A stretch of 15,940 nt of DNA from assembly GCA_028565635.1 (NCBI GenBank), contig JAOXYB010025636.1:1-15940 (forward strand). Reading direction: 5' to 3'. The DNA comes from Phoronis ovalis. Its lineage: Eukaryota > Phoronida > Phoronidae. Below are positions 1 to 9,900 of this stretch, piece after piece. Position 1 is the stretch's first letter; every line of letters begins with the position of its first letter. The notes under the pieces were generated by a model, which had not been told where the DNA came from, searched no databases, and worked only from the letters and a program-made list of their open reading frames with translations. The position numbers and the translations under genes were made by a program.

Positions 1-1
1 A

Positions 2-103
2 TATACGAGTATGGATTATATCGTTACAGCCTTGCGATATAAAGCAGAAGCAGCAGCTGGGGTCGGTGTCATTGATTGTAGCAGCACCCAAAAATGTCTC
101 TAA
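2..103 (+). other. Possible 3' end of an upstream coding exon (weak)
   Basis: The frame from position 2 is open for 33 codons to TAA at 101-103. It is richer in GC and in Ala/Gly/Val codons (AEAAAGVGVIDCSS) than the surrounding AT-rich DNA, and AATAAA at 353-358 could serve as a poly-A signal. It has no recognisable domain and the left edge is cut, so it could also be chance. Confidence 0.15.
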
Positions 104-813
104 ACTTACTGAAGTAATATACTGTTATATAGTCTTCCTGCTCCTGTATGTATTTTAATAGGTTCAAGTTCAAAGCTGGGACAGCATACAGGTAAAGAAA
201 TAATATCATTACGGTTTTTTTTTTAATTAATGTTTTTAATTAATTAGATGTCATTTTGTTCGCTAAAAATATGTTTCTTTTTATTAGGTTTCACTAGTAT
301 ATGTGGATACTCTCTAATGTATGACCGCGGGGATACAGTTAGGAGGTAATTCAATAAAAAATGCATTTTTTCGCTGGAACATTGTTTTACTTGCAACAAA
401 AGTACATTACAATAACCAAAATAATAAAAATATATAAATAATAATCTTAAACAATAGAGTAACAAGAGAATAATCGTCATCTAATAATTAACAAAAAGCT
501 AAGCACCGCATTGTTATTCCCTAGCTAGCTGTAACACACTTGTAACTATTACTGTAATGTTTTGTGACACACGAAAACAACGAAAATACACCGAAAATTC
601 TTTCTGAGTTTTGTTCAGGATTGTCAGATAAAAACAGGAAATAGTATTGGGATCGATAGTCAATAAGTAATGCGCATATAGAAGTTTTTTTTATTGTGCC
701 CGTATACGCAATGTGAATTTAGTCTCAAAGACAAACGACAGAACATTAAATCGATCTATGGAGACACAAACATCCATGTAAGACGACGGAGCAGTCACAA
801 GTATATTCGCTTA
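104..813. other. Intergenic, nothing recognised
   Basis: AT-rich, with short T runs and TTAATTAA-type palindromes around 220-246. The 78-codon minus-strand open frame at 244-480 is Leu/Tyr/Ile-rich and looks like chance. Confidence 0.7.
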
Positions 814-821
814 GTGTGGTA

Positions 822-1126
822 CCGGGGGGCACTCAGAGTTCCATCTATATAGGGGTGTGCCCCGGGGATGTGCCACTTGAGTGGATCCGGTTTTTTGATC
901 AAATTAGCAAAGCGGTTCCGTTTTTTTTTAATAAATAAGCTGAGTTAATTTAGCTTTTGACTAAAATAAACCAGTTTTCCAATACACGTAAAATTAGCAA
1001 TCAGGATTTTTAGCAAGAAAAGTTAAGCAAACCGTTTTTTTGGCAGAGAAAAATAGCTGAGAGGATTCGATTTTTAAGCCTGTGCCGCACATTCCTACCA
1101 AAAATGTTGTGAACTACCCCCCAGGG
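822..1126 (+). mobile_element. Nonautonomous hAT-like MITE, copy 1 (305 bp)
   Basis: The element is flanked by a perfect 8-bp direct repeat, GTGTGGTA, at 814-821 and 1127-1134. Its ends are inverted: the left end is CCGGGGGGCACTC and the right end read in reverse is CCCTGGGGGGTAGTTC. It has no transposase ORF. The left 45 bases match copy 2 at 4746 (GGGGGGCACT, a CTATATA stretch, then TGTGCC). The interior is T-rich with diverged repeats around TTAGC and GG(T/A)TxCG(A)TTTTT. Eight-base duplications are typical of hAT transposons, but the superfamily is an inference because no transposase is present. Confidence 0.75.
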
Positions 1127-1770
1127 GTGTGGTACATACTCGGGTACACAGAGCACCGTAACTGGAACCAATCAGAAACTGAATTTGCAAATTGGATTTC
1201 TTTCCACATCAATTAGGTTTGTTTAATTGGTTAGTTGATTTGCGCAAATGTTTTAGAAACATTTTTTTATAAATAAATATATCGGTTACCCCCTAATTTT
1301 TTGCACGTTTTTATCGCAACCTCAATCTCGACATTCTAGTACAATGACATAAAAGAATATACAAAAGTGAGTTCGATTAGATGGCCGTTCAAAGAGTCAT
1401 AAATCGATTTTTGATTAACTTTTAGCTTAATTGTAAATTACAGCTCATTAACGGATTAAGATTGATATCCTCGCACTAAGAACGGACAAGGTGCAGTTCG
1501 TCGAAGTAACATCTCAGACATGTCAGGCAGTTAGTTCAGAGTAACGGAAATTGAGGATGCATGCTCAGAAGGTTAAAAAAATCTAATATTTTACCAGTAA
1601 ATATTAAGGCTTCTGGTGAGATTTGTTTGACCTTTAAAGACCTTTGAACAAGTTTTATTCTTTTTTTAAAAGCTGACACTTTATCTCAAAATAAGAACTA
1701 CACACGGTCAAATCTCGCGATGAAGTATCTCGGAGAGAGAGTCTCTTCACTGTTATTTAATTTAAATTTT

Positions 1771-1850
1771 AATAATCCAACCATCTACATCCTCAAAAAT
1801 AATCCAACCATCTACATCCTCAAAATAATTCAACCATCTGCATCTTCAAA
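1771..1850 (+). repeat. 26-27 bp tandem repeat, three copies
   Basis: The unit AATAATCCAACCATCTACAT plus CCTCAAA starts at 1771, 1798 and about 1824. Copies 1 and 2 are identical over 27 bases; copy 3 differs at a few positions (C to T or A to G). It lies in intergenic DNA. Confidence 0.95.
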
Positions 1851-2632
1851 AATTGGTTCTAATATTCGACCAGTACAAGTTGATTGATAAAACTTTGTTA
1901 AGAAAGTGAAAGTTATACGGCGTGCGTACATTAATCATTTATTAACATATTTAATATATAACAAGTACTGTACAAATATGGGTCGCCCCTAGGTATGTAG
2001 TCTGTAATTGTTTTTGAACACGGTGTGCTTCATTTATGGAAGAGATCGCGTTCACGTTCACGTCTGATATCACTTGATGCAAGGTTTCCTGCCTAATGTT
2101 TTGAAATACCAGATACACATGGAAAAATGTTGGTATGTAAAACCTGTTTGTATATCTTTTTAAAGACACATAAAAGGTGGGAAGCATATTTGTAAGTAGC
2201 TATTGGTAATTAAAAATGAAATGTTGTAAAACAGAATCTGTTTTCTTCCGTCATAAAAACAGATCCACATGGCACAGGTTTTTCTAAACGAATTGATCTT
2301 TCTCAACTATCGGCCGTAAATTTAGTTCTTCAAACCTGTTGTTCCTTAAACGTGACATTTAAAACAAACAGTTTCCTATTTTGCACCGGTTAAACAGTGT
2401 GCTCGTGTCCCGGGGCTGAAGTATATCTTATCCATCCGGCTGTTGGTCGTGGTGTTTAACGCATATCAATAATTTGGACAATAAAAACGTAAGGTCCAAT
2501 TGCGAAAAATTGTAATAAACTCACGTTTTTATATTTCGCTTATATGTAAATTAAAATTCATGGCTACTTTATCTTCTCTCCTGGAGTATCTGTTTTATAG
2601 TAGTTTCGAGAAGCAATTTACCTGCATTGATA

Positions 2633-2659
2633 CTAGGATATATAAAACTCATATCCTAG
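2633..2659. repeat. 9-bp inverted repeat with 9-base loop
   Basis: CTAGGATAT at 2633-2641 is answered by ATATCCTAG at 2651-2659. No function is evident. Confidence 0.6.
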
Positions 2660-3692
2660 ATTGATCGAGATTGATACATGTTTAAAGACGTAACTCACTG
2701 ATAAAATCAATCACACAAAAGTGTATCTCGAGTCACGTTATCTCTTCTCTAATATTATCACGCAACACTAATTGTATGATTATAACTCTTTCAAACCATG
2801 TTTTCATCATTATTCATTTTCCGGTATATCATATACGGTGGATTCCTAAAATAAACTAGCTGAAGGCAATTTTTCTATGTACATTAGATTGCATTATTAT
2901 CATAATTCAGAAGTAAATTGTCTGCTTGAATAAATTTTGTATAGGGATGCAATTTGTGTACTCATATAGTCTGTCACTAAGCTGCTGCTTTGCGCAAAAT
3001 GTCGTATATCCGTTCGTATATTCGCATACTCGGTTTTTATTTATGTGCAATAATTTTGTAAATGCATCGTTACAGAATTATTGAACTTGCTATGACACGA
3101 CACGACACTCAACATGAAATAAATAAATTATTATTCATTTAAAATAATCTGTGCTCGAGAAGTGATCAACTACTGCGGCATATTGACAGGACTGCTACAA
3201 CTGAAGGTAAACTATCTCCTTTCTATACAAATACGCTAGCAATAAGAAATGTACAAATATATTTTAAGAAAAGTTTTTTAATTGGAGCAATGCAGGCTAG
3301 ATCCTGATTTATACTGCAACTGATACTCGTTATTTGAACGCTCCTGGAGAGGTGTTAATTCTATTAATTGGAAATCTTTAACAGGTTAAAAGGTAAAGTA
3401 TTTTTTAGTACATAATACATAGTACAGTATTTTCGGGTATTGCTCACTTTAAGACATTTTGAAGGTTGATTAAGCTTGTCTTCGAAATGTGTATCGTTCC
3501 CTTTCACCGGTCTTTTTTCTCTCGTGGATGCAAATTCACAGCACCGACTCATGTAAACATTCTGTTTTTTCTAGGATACTGCGTCCAAAGACACTAATAT
3601 GTCCTTGCCTGAACAGAAATTAGTAACTATTATTATGATACTTGCTATTATTTTTATAAGTTATATTACTCGTTTTATAAATACCTACAGTA

Positions 3693-3722
3693 GTATATAT
3701 AGGTAATGTATATATAGGTAAC
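3693..3722 (+). repeat. 15-bp tandem duplication
   Basis: GTATATATAGGTAAT is followed directly by GTATATATAGGTAAC. Confidence 0.85.
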
Positions 3723-4745
3723 AATACCGTTATTTCTCATTTCACGCTCTTTTATTTTATACGCAAGAAATGTAGATTTTGGAGACTTTTTGTATATTCA
3801 ATTTTAGGTTTCATAATATGGCTTTACAGTTACAAAGCAATTCTAATTCAAATTATGCCGGATTTATTTTTTATAAAAAAGGACAGAGTAGTAGTTATTC
3901 CAATTAAATGGGACTTAAGTCAGTCTAAATATACTTAAATGGGAGGAAAGTGCATGGTGTATCTGGTGTACTAGTAATCTATAAAATAACGAGAATGTGA
4001 GATTTTTTTCCCCTTAAACTTAGCAAATCTTCATTATCTTAATTAAATATGCTCTAGTCCCAGAGTGGGATTAAAAATCGCAGAATCCACAAATAAACAA
4101 ACATCAAAAACCCATCGATTTCAGATGATAATTGCACTTTAATTGTCCACTTCGTTACTGCAATACTCAAGTCTCTTAGTGGCCTATGTTACAACAGATG
4201 TTCTTGTATTAATTATAAGTACTGTTATACTTGGTACAAACATTGAAAAAGTTGTTTTAGTTTTTAGAGAGATGCATTGCTTGTTGAATCTTGTATTAAC
4301 CTGGCAAGTCGTCTATTGACTGCTGAATTTTTTTATTCTCCTAGACTTGGATAAGTTTTACGAACTCTAAATTTCAATGATGGTTTCGGCAGTTACTATG
4401 ATCATATTATAAAACATATTGGTACAATGATATAATGGTGTTCAATACACTGTTAGCCTCTTAGCCAACCCATCTTGAGCAAGTTTACTTTAATATTATA
4501 TCACCTTTGATCTTGAGAAAACCCTTGTTAATGTAAGTTCAGTATATTTTCTCTGTTGTTCATGTTGTCTTTTTTACTGAGTTAAGGTTGTCCTTAAATT
4601 AATAATTATAGAGTACGTACATAGTCTAAAAATTATAAAGGTGGCAAAGTGAAATCCTGGCACGTGTTTAACTTCCACATGCTTTTTAATGTACAAAAGT
4701 CTATATTAAAACTTAGAATTAAATCTTGCCTCGAAGTACTAGTAA

Positions 4746-5101
4746 CTCGGGGGGGCACTTCCTATATCGGTCTATATATACATGTGCCGCCCTTTAGGGT
4801 AGCTTTTTGGGCTACCAGGATATTTCAGGGTGGGTCATTGGGCTACCAGGATATTTCAGGGTGGGTCATCTTCACTTCTGGGATATTTCAGGGTGGGTAT
4901 TTGACGTCAAGGGTTTTTTAAGATATTCTAGAGTTGCATAGGGTTACACCCGGAAGTTAAATATTTTTAAGCGTTAGCCTTATTTGGGGCCAAGGATATT
5001 TCAGGGTAGGTATTTTGTCAATTCCGGGGATATTTCAGGGTCAGAGTTTGGGTCCCTGGGCCTCACACCTCTACCTCATATAAAATAGAGTGCCCCTCCG
5101 G
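4746..5101 (+). mobile_element. Nonautonomous hAT-like MITE, copy 2 (356 bp)
   Basis: A perfect 8-bp target duplication, ACTAGTAA, lies at 4738-4745 and 5102-5109. The left end is CTCGGGGGGGCACTT and the right end in reverse is CCGGAGGGGCACTC, an imperfect terminal inverted repeat. It has the same left end and orientation as copy 1. The interior carries five copies of GGATATTTCAGGGT. An open frame at 4649-4921 crosses the left end of the element and is not a gene. Confidence 0.8.
4807..4898 (+). repeat. 31-32 bp minisatellite inside MITE copy 2
   Basis: Three tandem units share the core GGATATTTCAGGGTGGGT at 4818, 4849 and 4881. The first two units are identical for about 31 bases, including TTGGGCTACC before the core. 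Two further cores without the flanks lie at 4994 and 5028, still inside the element. Confidence 0.9.
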
Positions 5102-5109
5102 ACTAGTAA

Positions 5110-6405
5110 TAAACTAAAAAATTATAGCGTTCTATACCATGAACAGCTATGACTATGTTTTCGGTACTATGTAAACAATTATTGTACTGTTGGTCCCCGG
5201 TGTTCGACTGACCTCTTAGTCGTCTATCGCGTAATGTCTGCATAAAGACGTCATAACTAGAAGATATTTATCGGTTTTAGGTAATCGGGAAATAACCGTG
5301 TGAGTAGAAATCAAAATCATACGGTAGCACTATATAAACGAAGACTGTACCAGGAATTAAATGCACACGTGATGGTCTTAGAGTCAATATCTACATGTAA
5401 TAGACATGCTGCTTAATCAATTCCAATTGCCAGCTAATTGAGCTATTAAAAGTGAAAGATATTTTTGCTGAACTGGAATTATACATATCTAATAACAAAA
5501 CTATCAAGAGTTTGAGATTCCTGGAATTTTGGATAAAATGTAACGGCGTGCTTTTCATTGATTACGGTTAGTTCAAACTGATATTTGAAACATAAGAGCA
5601 CATATTACTTAGTCTCTGGTTTATCGGCCATATCATCAACCGTTCATTTTGATAGTTATATGTGTCATACTGCATGTCATAAAGATACTCAGCGGTGTTT
5701 TTACTTTTGTTCAAAAATATCCGTCAGTTTATATCACACGTTAGTTTAGTTAAACCTACTTTTTAAAACTTTTATTCTATACTAGTTTTAATATATACTA
5801 GTTTTAATAAACTAGTTCTGGCGTTATTATATTGATATTCACTTGTTTGGCTCAGTAGATTTCACTCCGGTGTTCACTAGCTATCACGAAAGGCAGATAC
5901 TATTCAGAACCTCCTGGGTTGCACCTAAAGATTGTCAGAGTTTGTCTGAAATTTGACTGTGTGGTATATTTATTTACTTTGTGAATACTATATCAGTCAT
6001 ATCTTACATAACGAAGTGTTAAAATCTGATATTTTGTAACTCGAGAGATTTAAATAAAGCAGAAACAATAGTTGTAGAATACGAGTTCTGCAATTAATAA
6101 AATACGAAGAATACTCGGCGCGGCGGCAGATTGGTACTGAGATATGTTGCATTAAATTTGAGTAAAGTGACAAAATTTTAAAGTTTAATTTGAAATAATT
6201 AAACACTAGAATTGCGTTGCAAGGATCCTGCTGAGTATCAACGTAAAATGTAAATAATGTCGCTCATTATGCTACAGTAAACATGAGTAAACAGAAATGC
6301 ATGAAAGCCCTGAGCCAGTGGGAATTCACATAGCTGGTGTTTCTATCAAATATGATAAATTGAATAATGTGTACTGACTGAGTTATTCTGTTTATGTTTT
6401 TTCAG
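5110..6405. other. Upstream region of the receptor gene
   Basis: It contains the 16-bp tandem repeat at 5778-5817 and ends at the strong splice acceptor. The promoter and first noncoding exon of the receptor may lie here or further left, but I cannot point to a TATA box or initiator with any certainty. Confidence 0.5.
5778..5817 (+). repeat. 16-bp tandem repeat, about 2.5 copies
   Basis: TATACTAGTTTTAATA occurs at 5778-5793 and 5794-5809, followed by a partial unit AACTAGTT. Confidence 0.9.
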
Positions 6406-6418
6406 GCAAAATTGGTTG

Positions 6419-6523
6419 ATGAAGTGTAAAGTGCAATTTACTGATATTTTCCCACGCAAATACACTTTATCAAGGTGTGCTATGAACATGCGTATATTTT
6501 TCCCCAGCCCAGTGTTTGTATAA
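6419..6523 (+). promoter_or_regulatory. Upstream ORF 1 (34 codons) in the putative 5' leader
   Basis: The ORF starts MKCKVQFTDIF and stops at TAA 6521-6523, well before the receptor start. Two more in-frame ATGs lie inside it at 6482 and 6488. It resembles no protein I know. If the leader starts at or before 6406, this uORF would be met first by scanning ribosomes and should lower receptor translation. Confidence 0.3.
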
Positions 6524-6565
6524 AACGAAGATTGCGGTGTTACTGAATAACCGAAAAATAGAATA

Positions 6566-6613
6566 ATGCACAGAGGTATCTTCTCACCTATCGAATCATA
6601 CACAAAAGAGTAA
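6566..6613 (+). promoter_or_regulatory. Upstream ORF 2 (15 codons) in the putative 5' leader
   Basis: MHRGIFSPIESYTKE then TAA at 6611-6613, ending 34 bases before the receptor ATG and in a different frame from it. It is close enough to the main start to affect initiation if the leader includes it. It could equally be a chance ORF. Confidence 0.3.
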
Positions 6614-6647
6614 GAATTTAAACAGGAGTGTCGGAAGGTTAAAAAAG

Positions 6648-6920
6648 ATGAGAACAATTTTCAAATTGTCAATGACAAGAAGAACTGTAAGTGCAAAAGT
6701 TAGAACTTCAATATGTTGGATATTTTTTCTGTGCATTTTTGAAGTACAATGTAAAACACCACTGTACATAGCAGGATTATTCCCTATTACCCATGAGCAC
6801 AAACAAGATAGTACAGGAAGAGGTGTATTACCAGCAGCAGAGCTCGCCCTGAAACACGTGAATCAACATGTAACAATATTACGAGAATACGAGCTCAAAA
6901 TGATATGGAATGACACAAAG
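6648..6920 (+). CDS. Coding exon 1: signal peptide and start of lobe 1
   Basis: This exon encodes 91 codons and ends at AAG|GTGAGT, a good donor. The ATG at 6648 is the first in-frame Met after a TAA at 6564-6566; M9 is a possible alternative start. A basic stretch (residues 1-20) is followed by a hydrophobic core (SICWIFFLCIF, 21-31). VQC|K at 33-36 is a plausible signal peptidase site. The mature part begins with LYIAGLFP, the first beta strand of the Venus flytrap fold. The loop after FPIT is longer than in GB1 and ends in GRGVLP as in GB2. The exon ends in ELKMIWNDTK, matching the GB1 pattern ELKLIHHDSK before the conserved Cys. Confidence 0.93.
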
Positions 6921-9900
6921 GTGAGTCCTGAAGAATGTTTTTCTCACTAAACGTTAAATAACATGCAAAACATTTGGATTACTTCCATGCTATTTTGGAC
7001 TGGTACCGCGTGCAGCACATCCCAATCGGCTGAAATGCTGCTGTCAGTTAGTCGCATGTACTTGTGATCAATAAATCAATGTTAAATGTTTTGAGCATTA
7101 CGCTACGTTATCTAACAACCTAATATTATTTATTCGTGTTTATTAGACCCAAAGTTATATTTAATTAACTGTAATAGATATTAAAGTACGTTACTTGCTA
7201 CAAATACTTCTTTAAAAATGGAAAAAATGAAAAACATCCTTTTTTTTCGGTCTAGTGAGATGTTATACCTTTGAAAAATCCTACACCTAATATCATGTTG
7301 AAACGAATTTCAGAACGCAGTGCAGCTACAAGAAATGCGAAACTTACTTAAATTTTTCGACTTCATATTTGCTATTTTCATCAATGTCAATGGTGTGACA
7401 TTTTAGCGCTATTGATCTCACATGACCCACGGATGATTTCAAAATTTTACAAAAATCTCCAGTTGAACAATGTCCCTCGTGTTCGAGATATTACCTTGCT
7501 AAAGGTTGAGAGGAGTGAAGAGACTTGGGAATAAAACGTACCAATAGCATGGATGCCTGCAGAGAGCCCCTTGTAACCTAAATGTACCTTATAGAGTTTA
7601 CATTTTTTGATATATTAAAACCAAATCTTACAAGACACCAACGATGAATCGGTTCTCTAAATATCCCTTCTTTCGCATTTATTTTTTAGGATATTTTTTT
7701 AAAATTCATAAACATTGTTTATTTATCTTATTCATTGAATTGCTATTTCAGAAGTGTTCTACTGTGAAATTAATGTAATGTTAATGTTAATAATGATTGA
7801 AATTGGAGCAAGGCAAAATATATAATTTAAAGTCGAAAAAGCTTCCATTCAGTTTGGCATAATTAAACATTCTAGGCCCAACATTTTTCACCCTGCACAC
7901 CATATCAGAAGACTTCTTGGTTAAATTTTATTCTTTAGCGGTAAAATACAATGTTTTCCTACTTACGTTTAATACCATGAATTAGAATCGATAATATACT
8001 TTGTGAAAAAATAATATTTAATGTTAGTGTAACGACTGCAACTTAGTCGATTTCGCGTAAGCATTATACATGTTCCACAAATACTTTATGTAAATATTTT
8101 TGGACCATGAATTATTAATTAATTCAGTATATTACAAATTTTAATAAATCAAAAATTGAAGATTGATTTAGCTGTGACTAATAAAACAATGGCTGTGTAA
8201 AACACTGACATTTCATTAAAGATTATTAATTGCATTTTCCACTCAAGAATGGAAAACATGCAAGAAGTAATAACAGCAATAATTGCCATAACAAAGTCAG
8301 ATGTATCTGATGTATCGACTAAGCTGGAAAAGTGGGGGGGCTGCAGATGACTATTTTCAAAATCAGATGTATACGAAAGCTGTAACTTGAGAGTTAACGA
8401 TTTATTTCCTCAACACAGATATCTGTTAGAAATACTTAACATGTTTAAGATTGTTTGCGACACGTGTGTGTTTACTATCTATTATAAAAATGCAAAAAAA
8501 ATAGTTTTAAGGACGAAACACTGATTGTATGATCTGTGTGACCTTCTAACGTATTTTTAATAACATCAAATAATTATCAGAGCTAAGTGTTTCAAATTTC
8601 GAAAATTCCAATATTGAGGTGTAGCAGATAATCTGCACTGAAAATAGTTTGTTCCGTACTTATTCATGGATGAAATTGACGTCTCATCATGGCACGAAGA
8701 ACTGGAAAATGCCTTTGAGGGTTTAGCGATGCTGTTGCTGTCAATATTCCAACTCGAGAGAAAACTAAAGTTTCAATGACTGTTGTAGATTTGCATTGTG
8801 AAAAGTAAATGAAAATTTGCCAGGAGAGCTTTGTTGGAACTTATCTTAGGCATGCGTTTATATTGACATAGCCATTGAAATTGAGCGTTTATTAATTATA
8901 ACTATTTTATAGGCATTTCTCTAATACAAGTACTATTCTCTTATACATGTACTAGTAGCTTGCCCATGTTGCTTTGTTTATAGACTAATATTACTTTCAA
9001 GGGCGAAGAAATCGAGATTGTCTGAGATTGTTAAGACAGGATAGTCCCACTAGAATTTCACACACATTTTGATAACTTTACAGGCTTTGCACGCGTGCCA
9101 CGATTTTACAAATTTTACAATAGCATTCTACGGAGGCCACACTCCCCTGTCTGTTAACATGCACTTAATCTCTAATATATAACAAACTTAACAGTGCTTA
9201 TGGGAGTTTCTAATGAAAAAATATTAGAAACACTTGTTTCTTACGTGGAGTTACCTCTTAAAAAACTTGTAAAGTATACAAACGCTACACACACACACAT
9301 TTGCACAGCAACCAATTGCATGTACTATACATGTACCATACAATTTTTAATTTCGATTCTGCTTTCTAATAATGTCTCATGAGATTCAGTGTTTGATACA
9401 AATAAGATTTGATTACTTGTGTCTTGGTTTAGGAATAAAAATCAGGAGAAATTATATAATTATGGTTTCTATCACTAAAAAAGGATTATCTGTAGATTTT
9501 TTTAGTGAAAGCGGAATAGTAGATCAATACTTCAATTATATCTTGCTTATTCCACTATGCATAGGTTTGCAAAGTTTTTGCACAAAACAGCGAAAGGAAT
9601 AATTTTTGTATTCATTTATAAAAAATGAGTGTAGTCGAATATATACAAGTTTTATCTGAAACTGGCGGTAATAGTCCTATTATTTCATAATACCTAATTT
9701 AACAGAACATTTTCGTTTCATGTTTTTCTATGTTATTTCTAATGATTTAAAAGCTCTAAACTGATCGATATGAGGAAAGCTGTCATAACTGAGAAAACTT
9801 ATGAACTTATTACGCAAAAATGTAAGCTATAAGCTCTGATTACAGATTTGTTGAAAAAAGGTTAATGTTGTTTATGTTGTTTCTTTTCTTAGTGTAGTCC

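Larger units (their letters stand above)
1135..4737. other. Intergenic, only short repeats recognised
   Basis: Apart from the tandem repeat at 1771-1850, the duplication at 3693-3722 and the hairpin at 2633-2659, I see no gene, RNA gene or further transposon end. Minus-strand open frames of 62 and 78 codons (3364-3552, 1951-2187) have no family signature. Confidence 0.65.
6406..6647 (+). other. Probable 5' UTR exon of the receptor gene
   Basis: A strong 3' splice site ends at 6405: a T-rich tract finishing in TTTTTTCAG, with a branch-point-like CTGAC at 6374-6378, 27-28 bases upstream. No in-frame coding extension joins it to the ATG at 6648, because a TAA lies at 6564-6566. The likeliest reading is a 5' UTR intron whose first, noncoding exon and promoter lie further upstream. 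I cannot locate that exon. The alternative is that transcription starts within 6406-6647 and the splice site is a chance match. Confidence 0.4.

Noticed and set aside
4649-4921. 90-codon + strand open frame
   Set aside because: It crosses the target-site duplication and left end of a MITE, and its repeated Phe-Gln-Gly-Gly segments are just the minisatellite read in one frame.
6346-6802. Minus-strand open frames of 103 and 68 codons
   Set aside because: They are antisense to the putative 5' UTR and exon 1 of the receptor and have no independent support.
7314-7392. Exon-like segment after TTTCAG in intron 1
   Set aside because: It is open, but 79 bases long, so it would break the receptor frame; the putative donor is poor and the peptide is unlike the receptor.
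8334-8340. G7 run as a third MITE end
   Set aside because: It is followed by CTGCAG rather than the CACT of the family ends, and no matching inverted end or 8-bp duplication is found nearby.
9194-9602. Two overlapping + strand open frames in intron 1
   Set aside because: Composition is AT-driven, they contain the (AC) run, and no family is recognisable.
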